Origin: CAYGTK01 sp964352775
Lineage (GTDB): Bacteria > Bacteroidota > Bacteroidia > Chitinophagales > CAIOSU01
Direction of reading: 5' to 3'
Length of the DNA: 33,725 bases
Assembly (NCBI GenBank): GCA_964352775.1
Contig: CAYGTK010000011.1
Span: 1-33,725 of the forward strand
In this document: piece after piece, positions 1 to 7,243 of the stretch
Layout: the number at the start of each line of letters is the position of its first letter
Position numbering within the stretch: position 1 is the first letter of the stretch
The notes under the pieces: model-generated
Told to the model about the DNA's origin: nothing
The model's database searches: none
The model's input: the letters and a program-made list of their open reading frames with translations, nothing else
Position numbers and translations under genes: made by a program

Positions 1-617
1 GTACAGATCTCATACACCAAAGAATCACCATCACTATCTACAGCCGAATGATCGAACCGAAGATCTTCATTAACACAAATTACAATAGGTGGGAAATCAG
101 TAAAGCTCGGGCTACTATTACAACCTACTGCCTGGGAGTTTGGGATAGTAGCCACGTAGGTAGCACCTTGATCACCAGGAGTGACCAAGTTGGTTATAGT
201 ACCATTTCGGCAGCAACGTTGATAGACTACCGTAAAATCTCCACCACCAGCAGTAAAGGGTAGCTGTACACCAAACTGATAAGTAGCCTCTTCAACACAG
301 ACTATATTAGGATTACTTACATTAACACAAGGATTGGACACTGCAGGTGGTACCGATACCCGATTCTGCCACGAAGGTGTGTAAGTATCTATAAGCGTTC
401 CGTTCTCATCATATATCAGAATAAAAGCGGGGTCATCAAAATCCGCAACTTGTTGTCCAGTCGAAAAACAGTCGCGATATACCTTCAAAGTGATCACGTA
501 TTCATTATTACCTAAACACTCGTAAGTAAGGTCTCCACCTACAATATGAGCGGCTTTGGAAGGCATAACCCCCAAAAGCAATAACAACGATATAGTTAAT
601 AAATAGCCGCCTCTCAT
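1..617 (-). CDS. Large PKD-type secreted surface protein, N-terminal fragment (runs off left edge)
   Basis: The frame is open from an ATG at 617 to the left edge, giving 205 residues of a longer protein. It begins with a signal peptide (hydrophobic core LLTISLLLLLGV, then a likely cut after SKA). The mature start AAHIVGGDLTYECLG and the following VYRDC are typical of the N-terminus of very large Bacteroidota surface proteins that carry PKD repeats and end in a gliding-motility-associated or T9SS sorting domain. Paired cysteines (VCVEE, RCCRNG, VICVNED) fit an extracellular fold. It begins 13 bases after the stop of the hydrolase gene on the same strand, so the two are probably cotranscribed. 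The C-terminus is not visible, so the adhesin/gliding role is inferred from family resemblance of the first 200 residues only. Confidence 0.8.
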   Translation of the reverse strand, partial: MRGGYLLTISLLLLLGVMPSKAAHIVGGDLTYECLGNNEYVITLKVYRDCFSTGQQVADFDDPAFILIYDENGTLIDTYTPSWQNRVSVPPAVSNPCVNVSNPNIVCVEEATYQFGVQLPFTAGGGDFTVVYQRCCRNGTITNLVTPGDQGATYVATIPNSQAVGCNSSPSFTDFPPIVICVNEDLRFDHSAVDSDGDSLVYEIC

Positions 618-630
618 TTTACATCAACCA

Positions 631-1428
631 TTAGGAGAACAAGTTAAGATATTTTCTAACAACATGCTTGGCAATTGAGCTTGCTTCCAGCATTCCCATA
701 TGCACTACATCATTCAACAAATGTACATGAGCAATTGCGGGCAAAGCTGTTTGTCCCATGCTTCTTTTATGCGAAATGGAAACATCTTGTCTTCCAATAA
801 TGAACAGCATAGGTACCTTAAGGTTCTTTAGCGTTTCACTTTCATCTACTCGGTCATGCATGGCTTGAAGTGATGCTATCACCGATCTATCTTTGTTATG
901 ACTAACATGTGCTAACCAATTAGAAACTACTTCTGGGTGAGTTTTTTTAAAAGATGGGGCAAAAAGAGATGAGTACAATTGCTTTGCAAACTTTGGAGCA
1001 CCATGGTTTTTCACAAACTCCACAGCCTTTAGCCTGCCCTTCTTTTTCTCCTCATCATCAGCATATACATGCGAATGAAATAGACAAAGGCCCGTTATCC
1101 TTTCAGAATAGCGACGAGCAAAATTCATTGCGACATACCCGCCCATTGAATGGCAAATCAGGATAGCTCTTTCTACTCCCGCATCATCTAAAACAGCAAC
1201 TAAATAGTCTGCCAAATTATCCATAGCTATTCCCCCATTAGGGAATCCCGAATTTCGATATCCAGGTAGGTCTGGTATTAGTATTCGCTGGTTTGAAGCT
1301 GCTTCTTTAGCAAAGTCGTCCCAAATACTACCATCACCGCAAAAACCATGAACGAATACCACTGTTTGCCCCTCTCCTTGATCTCGGTAAAAGGCTTGTA
1401 TATCCTGAAAGGCAAAGTACTTATCCAT
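631..1428 (-). CDS. Alpha/beta-hydrolase fold protein
   Basis: This 265-residue protein has the full alpha/beta-hydrolase layout. The oxyanion region is VHGFCGDGSIW (about 26-36). The nucleophile elbow CHSMGG has Ser94. The acid is Asp215 in IIGRQDVS, and the catalytic His243 is in NDVVHMGMLE near the C-terminus. No signal peptide is visible, so it is probably cytoplasmic. The substrate cannot be told from sequence; relatives include esterases, haloperoxidase-like and C-C hydrolases. It is divergent from the amidohydrolase operon starting at 1485 and lies just upstream, on its own strand, of the large surface protein at 1-617. The catalytic triad is intact, so an active enzyme is likely. Confidence 0.85.
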   Translation of the reverse strand: MDKYFAFQDIQAFYRDQGEGQTVVFVHGFCGDGSIWDDFAKEAASNQRILIPDLPGYRNSGFPNGGIAMDNLADYLVAVLDDAGVERAILICHSMGGYVAMNFARRYSERITGLCLFHSHVYADDEEKKKGRLKAVEFVKNHGAPKFAKQLYSSLFAPSFKKTHPEVVSNWLAHVSHNKDRSVIASLQAMHDRVDESETLKNLKVPMLFIIGRQDVSISHKRSMGQTALPAIAHVHLLNDVVHMGMLEASSIAKHVVRKYLNLFS

Positions 1429-1435
1429 GCTGGTA

Positions 1436-1464
1436 TTGGGCTGAAATGAAAAATGCTATTTTCG
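1436..1464 (+). promoter_or_regulatory. Probable Bacteroidota-type promoter for the amidohydrolase operon
   Basis: TTG at 1436-1438 is followed after 18 bases by TATTTTCG at 1457-1464. This is one base off the Bacteroidota minus-7 consensus TAnnTTTG, and the spacing falls in the expected range. Transcription would begin near 1470, downstream of the possible ATG at 1446. This supports the ATG at 1485 as the true start of the next gene. No experimental start site is available. Confidence 0.45.
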
Positions 1465-1484
1465 TGATGCTAAATTTAGAAAGA

Positions 1485-4400
1485 ATGAAACAGCTGATCG
1501 TCGCTTGCTTGTCATTATTATTGGTCTTTTCGGCCTCTGCACAAACCACCTTTCCTGTAAATGGAGTGCAAGAGAATAAGATAGGCCTATACGCATTTAC
1601 TAATGCAACCGTACATATTGACCATGAGATAACTCTTGAAAAAGCCACTATCCTTATTAAAGGGGAACGTATTATTGGAGTAGGTGCAAGCCTAGCAGTA
1701 CCAAAAAACGCTATTTTGTATAATCTGAAAGGGTATCACGTTTATCCAGGGCTTATTGACATCTATAGCGATTATGGAGTTCCCGAAGTGAAAAAGCCAA
1801 AGAATGATGATGATGGACCTCAATTTGTTTCTAATAAGAAGGGGGCGTATGGTTGGAACCAAGCGATTAAACCAGAGATAAATGCTGTAGAGCATTTCGT
1901 TATCGACAAAAAAGCAACCGAAAAGCTTCGTGCACTTGGTTTTAGTGCTGTGCTAACACACCAGCAAGATGGTGTAGCTAGAGGTACTGGGGTATTAATC
2001 AATTTGACGGAAAGTAATGAGCAAGAGGCTATTATTAAGTCGAAAGCATCAGCACACTACTCCTTCAGTAAAGGAACTTCTACGCAAGATTATCCAGGAT
2101 CATTAATGGGGGTGATCGCCTTGATAAAACAGACCTACCTAGATGCCGAGTGGTACGCTAAAAATAAAGAAGATATAAATCTAAGTTTAGAAGCCTGGAA
2201 CAATTGCCAAGAGCTACCTTCTTTCATGGAAGTAGCTGATGTTTTATCCATTCTTCGTGCCGACCTATTGGGAGATGAGTTCGGTAAACAATACATAATG
2301 ATAGGTAATGGTGATGAATACAAAAAAGCGGAGGCTATAAAAGCGACTAACGCTTCTTTCGTACTTCCATTAGAATTCCCTAAACCTTATGATGTAGAAG
2401 ATCCTTTTGACGCACAGCTAGTGAGCTTGGCAGATATGAAGCACTGGGAAATGGCCCCAGCTAATGCAGCGCTATTGAAAAAGCAAGGTGTAACATTCGC
2501 CTTTAGCCTTCATGGTTTGAAAGACACAAAGAGTTTTTGGAGCAACCTTCATAAAACCGTGGAACATGGATTAACTAAAGGTGATGCATTACGAGCCTTA
2601 ACCTCTAGCCCTGCCAAAATGGTGAACGCTCAAAAAGACTTAGGGACGATAAGCAAAGGGAAATTTGCTAACCTATTAATAACCTCTGGCGATCTATTTG
2701 AAAAAGGAACAGAAATACTACAGAACTGGGTACAAGGTGAACAGCATGTGGTTAAAACACATGACTTTACAGACTTAAGAGGTACTTACGAACTTAAATT
2801 TGGTGACCAGTCATACAACCTTCATTTAGAAGGAAGCCTATTGAAGAATAAAGCTAAGATAATGGTAGATGATTCTACCAATTACGACGTTACTTACAGC
2901 CGAAAAAACGAGTTGATCAGTCTTCAATTCTATGCAGGCGATGAGGGTTTAATTCGCTTAAGTGGTGAACGTACTGGCAATACTTGGACAGGAAAAGGAA
3001 CCGTGAACGATGGATCGTGGACAGAATGGAGCGCTACTTTAAAAAATGCTCACAAAGAAGAAGAGAAGGAAGAAAAAGAAGCCGCTGAAAAACCAGAGAT
3101 AGGGGCCATTATTTATCCTTTTCTTGCTTATGGTTACACAGAGCGACCTAAAGTAGAAACCATACTTTTCAAAAATGCTACAGTATGGACTAATGAAGCA
3201 GACGGTATTCTGGAGAATACTGATGTATTGATAAAAAACGGTAAAATAGCCGCCATTGGCAAGAACATACCAGCTAATGATGCCAAGATTATTGATGCCA
3301 AAGGAAAACACTTAACTGCCGGTATTATTGATGAGCACTCGCACATAGCAATAAGCCGCGGTGTAAATGAGTGGACACAGGCTAGTTCAGCAGAAGTGAG
3401 TATAGCCGATGTAGTTAATAGCGATGATGTAAATATTTACCGTCAATTGGCTGGGGGGGTAACGGCTGCTCAGTTACTTCATGGCTCGGCCAACCCAATT
3501 GGAGGGCGTTCGGCCCTTATTAAGTTCCGCTGGGGTTTCACACCAGAAGAAATGAAAATTAAAGGCGCTGATGGTTTCATCAAGTTCGCTTTAGGAGAGA
3601 ACGTTAAGCAATCGAACTGGGGAGATAGAAATACCGTTCGCTACCCACAAACCCGAATGGGTGTAGAGCAAGTGTTTGTAGACTATTTCACTCAAGCTTT
3701 AGAATATCAAGAAGCTTGGAAGACCTACAACGGCCTTTCTAAAAAAGAGAAAGCATCGGCTACTCCGCCAAGAGAAAATAAAGAACTAGAGTACGTACTA
3801 GAGATAATTAACAAAGAGCGTTTCATTACCTGTCACTCTTATGTGCAATCAGAAATAACCATGTTAATGCGAGTAGCGGAGCAATTTGGTTTTAGGATAA
3901 ATACATTCACCCACATTTTAGAAGGCTATAAAGTAGCCGACAAAATGAAAGAGCATGGTGCTGCGGGATCTACTTTTGCCGATTGGTGGGCTTATAAGTA
4001 TGAAGTGATAGATGCGATACCTTACAACGCTGCACTATTACACGAGCAAGGAGTAGTTACTGGTATTAATTCTGATGATGCAGAAATGGGTAGAAGACTT
4101 AACCAAGAAGCTGCCAAAAGTGTAAAATACGGTGGTATGAGCGAAGAAGAGGCTTGGAAGATGGTAACATTGAACCCCGCCAAAATGCTACACCTAGATG
4201 ATAGAATGGGTAGTGTTAAAGTGGGTAAAGACGCCGATATAGTGCTGTGGAGTGACAACCCACTTTCTATTTATTCGCAAGCTGAAATAACCTTTGTGGA
4301 TGGCGTACGTCATTTCGATAGAGAGAAGGATGCAGAAAGAAGAAAAGAGATATTAGCTGAACGAACACGCCTGATAGGGAAGATGGTGGCAGCCAAAAAT

Positions 4401-4487
4401 GGTGGTGCGCCAACCCAGAAGCCCAAGAAAAAGGAACAGAAGCTTTGGCATTGTGACGACTTGGAAGGTTTAGAAATTGAATACTAA
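1485..4487 (+). CDS. Secreted double-domain amidohydrolase (N-domain lacking metal site, C-domain intact)
   Basis: From the ATG at 1485 the protein is 1000 residues and begins with a clean signal peptide ending in SASAQ; the frame extends to an ATG at 1446, but that would bury the signal peptide. Two imidazolonepropionase-like amidohydrolase modules follow. The first (about 35-410) reads PGLIDIYSDYG where the family has PGLIDxHxH, so both metal-binding histidines are gone. A low-complexity Glu/Lys linker lies near residues 530-545. The second module has DEHSHI (His618, His620), then ITCHSY, FTHILEG and INSDDAE, a complete set of metal ligands, and ends in the usual VGKDADIVLWSDNPL beta-sandwich segment. 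It is likely a periplasmic hydrolase of cyclic amides or peptide-like substrates; the substrate is unknown. The next gene starts 4 bases after its stop. Confidence 0.85.
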   Translation: MKQLIVACLSLLLVFSASAQTTFPVNGVQENKIGLYAFTNATVHIDHEITLEKATILIKGERIIGVGASLAVPKNAILYNLKGYHVYPGLIDIYSDYGVPEVKKPKNDDDGPQFVSNKKGAYGWNQAIKPEINAVEHFVIDKKATEKLRALGFSAVLTHQQDGVARGTGVLINLTESNEQEAIIKSKASAHYSFSKGTSTQDYPGSLMGVIALIKQTYLDAEWYAKNKEDINLSLEAWNNCQELPSFMEVADVLSILRADLLGDEFGKQYIMIGNGDEYKKAEAIKATNASFVLPLEFPKPYDVEDPFDAQLVSLADMKHWEMAPANAALLKKQGVTFAFSLHGLKDTKSFWSNLHKTVEHGLTKGDALRALTSSPAKMVNAQKDLGTISKGKFANLLITSGDLFEKGTEILQNWVQGEQHVVKTHDFTDLRGTYELKFGDQSYNLHLEGSLLKNKAKIMVDDSTNYDVTYSRKNELISLQFYAGDEGLIRLSGERTGNTWTGKGTVNDGSWTEWSATLKNAHKEEEKEEKEAAEKPEIGAIIYPFLAYGYTERPKVETILFKNATVWTNEADGILENTDVLIKNGKIAAIGKNIPANDAKIIDAKGKHLTAGIIDEHSHIAISRGVNEWTQASSAEVSIADVVNSDDVNIYRQLAGGVTAAQLLHGSANPIGGRSALIKFRWGFTPEEMKIKGADGFIKFALGENVKQSNWGDRNTVRYPQTRMGVEQVFVDYFTQALEYQEAWKTYNGLSKKEKASATPPRENKELEYVLEIINKERFITCHSYVQSEITMLMRVAEQFGFRINTFTHILEGYKVADKMKEHGAAGSTFADWWAYKYEVIDAIPYNAALLHEQGVVTGINSDDAEMGRRLNQEAAKSVKYGGMSEEEAWKMVTLNPAKMLHLDDRMGSVKVGKDADIVLWSDNPLSIYSQAEITFVDGVRHFDREKDAERRKEILAERTRLIGKMVAAKNGGAPTQKPKKKEQKLWHCDDLEGLEIEY

Positions 4488-4491
4488 GAAC

Positions 4492-5808
4492 ATGAAACAG
4501 ATAATAGTATTACTACTGATAGCTACCACAATTGGTCAGCTTGTAGCGCAGAATCCCATACCTGCCGATGCGCAGGATAAAACAATTGCCCTAGTGGGAG
4601 CAACTGCACATATTGGAAATGGTGAGGTGATAGAGAACAGTGTTATCATTATTGAGAAAGGCATTATCACCGAGATAAGCACTACCGATAAACTAGACGT
4701 AGAAAAAGAGAATAAGCTGAACGATAGCTTTTTTGCTGAAATAGTTGACGTATCCGGAAAGCATGTTTATCCTGGTTTTATTGCCCCTAATACGCAGTTA
4801 GGAATTAAAGAGATAGACGCAATCAGACCAACACGTGATAATCGCGAGGTGGGGAGCATGAACCCCAACGTACGTTCTATAATTGCTTACAGCACCGATT
4901 CTAGAGTTACACCAACTATCAAGTCCAATGGCATTCTTTTGGCTGATATAGCACCTCAGGGAGGTTTAGTTTCGGGTACATCGTCACTAGTTTCTTTAGA
5001 TGCTTGGAACTGGGAAGATGCCGCTGTTGCAATGGACCATGCTATTTACATGAACTGGCCAGCCTTGCACCGTCGCCGTGGCTGGTGGGCTGAACCAGGA
5101 GGTATTGAAGAGAATAAGAATTATTCTGATCGAGTAATACAGATCTACTCTTTTTTGGATGAAGTACAGTCGTACTTCAATACCAAATACCCAGAGAATA
5201 CTGATCTTAAATTGGAGTCTGCAAAAGGACTATTTGACGGCAGTAAGCAATTATTCATCCGTGTAAATGGGGCTAGAGAAATATTGGCCGCTATTGACGT
5301 GAAGAAGAAGTATGGTATCAGCATAGTAATTGTTGGAGGAAAAGAAAGTTGGCAGATAACTGAAATGCTTGTGGAGAATGAGATTCCAGTTATTCTAGGA
5401 CCTATACACAGTTTACCCTCTTTACCAGAGTATGATGTAGATCAATCATTCAAAACACCTTATTTACTCCAACAAGCTGGGGTGACCTATTGCCTGAGTT
5501 TAGAGGGTGGCTGGGAGCAACGCAACTTGCCCTTTTTAGCTGGAACTGCTGCTGCACATGGCTTAACAAAAGAAGAGGCATTAGCAGCCATAACTTTGAA
5601 TACTGCCAAGATATTGAAAGTAGATAAGCTTTACGGAAGTATCGAAAAAGGGAAGAATGCTTGCCTTATAGTTAGCACGGGTGATGTGTTAGACATGCGG
5701 ACCAGTACTATTGAAAAAGCGTATATTAGTGGGCGTGAGCTAGACTTGAGCAACAAGCAAAAAGCTCTATATCAGCGATTTAAAGCAAAATACGACACAG
5801 CAGAATAG
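4492..5808 (+). CDS. Secreted amidohydrolase-like protein with degenerate active site
   Basis: The protein is 438 residues from the ATG at 4492; a TTG at 4477 would overlap the previous gene and spoil the signal peptide (MKQIIVLLLIATTIGQLVAQ). It is related to the N-terminal half of the preceding gene: the beta-sandwich residues VGATAHIGNGEVIENSV lead to HVYPGFIAPNTQLG, where the HxH metal motif is replaced by APNTQ. The late part keeps the family signature (HGLTKEEALAAITLNTAKIL, then GSIEKGKNACLIV). With no histidine pair it is unlikely to be a metal-dependent hydrolase. It may be a partner or regulatory subunit of the upstream enzyme. Second gene of a tight operon, with 4 bases upstream and 3 bases to the DinB-like gene. 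Confidence 0.82.
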   Translation: MKQIIVLLLIATTIGQLVAQNPIPADAQDKTIALVGATAHIGNGEVIENSVIIIEKGIITEISTTDKLDVEKENKLNDSFFAEIVDVSGKHVYPGFIAPNTQLGIKEIDAIRPTRDNREVGSMNPNVRSIIAYSTDSRVTPTIKSNGILLADIAPQGGLVSGTSSLVSLDAWNWEDAAVAMDHAIYMNWPALHRRRGWWAEPGGIEENKNYSDRVIQIYSFLDEVQSYFNTKYPENTDLKLESAKGLFDGSKQLFIRVNGAREILAAIDVKKKYGISIVIVGGKESWQITEMLVENEIPVILGPIHSLPSLPEYDVDQSFKTPYLLQQAGVTYCLSLEGGWEQRNLPFLAGTAAAHGLTKEEALAAITLNTAKILKVDKLYGSIEKGKNACLIVSTGDVLDMRTSTIEKAYISGRELDLSNKQKALYQRFKAKYDTAE

Positions 5809-5811
5809 ACC

Positions 5812-6354
5812 ATGATCCTCATTGTCGAAAAACGGTATCAGCCACTTGAAAACTCCCTTAACCAATTGCTTGAAGAGCTCTCGGAACTCTCTGGAGAACA
5901 ATTACAATTTAAGCCTTCAGAAGATAGCTGGAGCATCTTGGAGGTTTTAGATCATGCATATAAAGTAGAGAAGGGTACCTTTTTCTATATCAAGAAGAAG
6001 ACCAAATACGCTGATGAACTTCCAATGGCAGGATTGAGCTCTTCACTGAGTTCTTTCATTCTTAATACAGCACTTCGATCGTCCTTCAAATTCGAAGCCC
6101 CTACAAAATATGTTCAGCCAGATGAAGACCTCTCATTTGTAGAACTTCGTGAAGAGTGGGATGAATTGCGAGATCTTAGTCGCCGTGCTCTAGATATGAT
6201 AGATGTTAAACTAGCCAAGAAATTGATCTTTAAGCACCCTATGGCGGGAATGCTGAACATACTTCAGACACTCACCTTTTTGCAAGCTCATTTCGATCAT
6301 CATCTGAAACAGATAGAACGCATTCGCAAGAACCCTGAGTTTCCTGCTCAATAA
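5812..6354 (+). CDS. DinB-like four-helix-bundle protein
   Basis: A 180-residue, mostly helical cytoplasmic protein. WSILEVLDHAYKVE (about 43-56) and HFDHHLKQIERIR near the C-terminus place three histidines as in the DinB/YfiT metal-binding bundle, whose members are often thiol-dependent S-transferases or remain uncharacterised. There is no signal peptide, unlike the two upstream proteins. It starts 3 bases after the stop of the amidohydrolase-like gene, so it is translated from the same operon mRNA. A functional link to the amidohydrolases is only suggested by position. The length is near the family norm of 150-180 residues. Confidence 0.72.
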   Translation: MILIVEKRYQPLENSLNQLLEELSELSGEQLQFKPSEDSWSILEVLDHAYKVEKGTFFYIKKKTKYADELPMAGLSSSLSSFILNTALRSSFKFEAPTKYVQPDEDLSFVELREEWDELRDLSRRALDMIDVKLAKKLIFKHPMAGMLNILQTLTFLQAHFDHHLKQIERIRKNPEFPAQ

Positions 6355-6542
6355 GGTACATCCTAATACAGCTATGGCGCACCCTTTTTTCGACTCAGTG
6401 ATAGCAGGCGTTTTGGCAGGTCTCAAGATATTTTACCACCATTAACTATCAGTTTAGTTATACATTGTTTTTAAGTCGTCTACTTTAAGAGTCTAGCCTC
6501 CTACGTTTTTAGTCGTTTCCATGAATTTCCTAACTTCATAGT

Positions 6543-7157
6543 ATGAAGTACGTTATACTATTCGCTATCGCTACACTATCGATAAGCACTTCTTTCGGTC
6601 AAACAACAGACGATTGGGTAAAGAAAGGCCGGAAGGCGCTCAATCAAGATAAATTTAGTACGGCCATTCAGTTTTTTTGCCAAGCCGTAAAGCTAGATGA
6701 GTTTTCTGCAGATGCATATTATTACAGGGGCTTAGCTTACATGCGTAAAAATGATTTTAGTAGTGCCTTAAAAGACTTTGACAGAGCCATCAGTTTAGGT
6801 CGTGGTGATTACAAAGCTTACTTTAACAGAGGCTGTGTACGCATGGAAATGCAAGACTACGCTGGTGCTATGGGAGACATGAACATTGCTGTAGCCCGCG
6901 ACCCCACAAAGTATTTAGCCATATTTAACAGAGGTGTTGCCTACTTCCACATGGATAACTATGCTGCAGCCATGCCTGAATTTGATCAAGCCATTACCAT
7001 GGAACCTAATGATGCTGTAATGTACTTCCTTCGAGGCCGCATGAAAATTTTGATGGGTGACGTTGAAGGAGGTTGTACCGATGTTCAAAAAGCAGTTGAT
7101 CTTGGACATACAGAAGCCAAGGAGGTCCTTGAGAAGAAATGCGGAGCAGATCAATAG
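6543..7157 (+). CDS. Secreted tetratricopeptide-repeat protein
   Basis: 204 residues with a signal peptide (hydrophobic run ending STSFGQ), then about five consecutive TPR units filling the rest of the protein (roughly 25-57, 58-91, 92-125, 126-160 and 161-195). Each has the expected spacing, for example AYYYRGLAYMRKNDFSSALKDF. There is no catalytic domain. It is probably a periplasmic or surface-exposed scaffold mediating protein-protein contacts; the partner is not evident. A 188-base spacer separates it from the DinB-like gene, so it probably has its own promoter (TACGTTTT at 6502-6509 is one base from the minus-7 consensus, but I see no convincing minus-33 element). It converges on the Kazal-PKD gene. 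Confidence 0.82.
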   Translation: MKYVILFAIATLSISTSFGQTTDDWVKKGRKALNQDKFSTAIQFFCQAVKLDEFSADAYYYRGLAYMRKNDFSSALKDFDRAISLGRGDYKAYFNRGCVRMEMQDYAGAMGDMNIAVARDPTKYLAIFNRGVAYFHMDNYAAAMPEFDQAITMEPNDAVMYFLRGRMKILMGDVEGGCTDVQKAVDLGHTEAKEVLEKKCGADQ

Positions 7158-7190
7158 TATAGCGTTAGTTATTAAAGCTTGAAAAAAAGA

Positions 7191-7217
7191 AGCCCTCTAG
7201 CCCAAGGTTAGAGGGCT
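7191..7217 (-). terminator. Rho-independent terminator of the Kazal-PKD gene
   Basis: A perfect 9-bp stem, AGCCCTCTA against TAGAGGGCT, with a 9-base loop lies between the converging TPR and Kazal-PKD genes. On the minus strand the stem is followed by a T-rich tail (the complement of the A-run at 7182-7188). On the plus strand no T-run follows, so it serves mainly the minus-strand cargo cluster. Confidence 0.8.
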
Positions 7218-7243
7218 CGAGCTAGAATGTTCAATGCGGGTTA

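Noticed and set aside
3039..3346. Minus-strand open frames, one with a hydrophobic Phe-rich end, inside the double amidohydrolase gene
   Set aside because: The Phe-rich stretch mirrors the Glu/Lys-rich linker on the other strand; no independent support.
6374..6445. 23-codon frame on the plus strand between the DinB-like and TPR genes, with a hydrophobic peptide (MAHPFFDSVIAGVLAG...)
   Set aside because: Short, no promoter or family resemblance; cannot be told from a chance frame.
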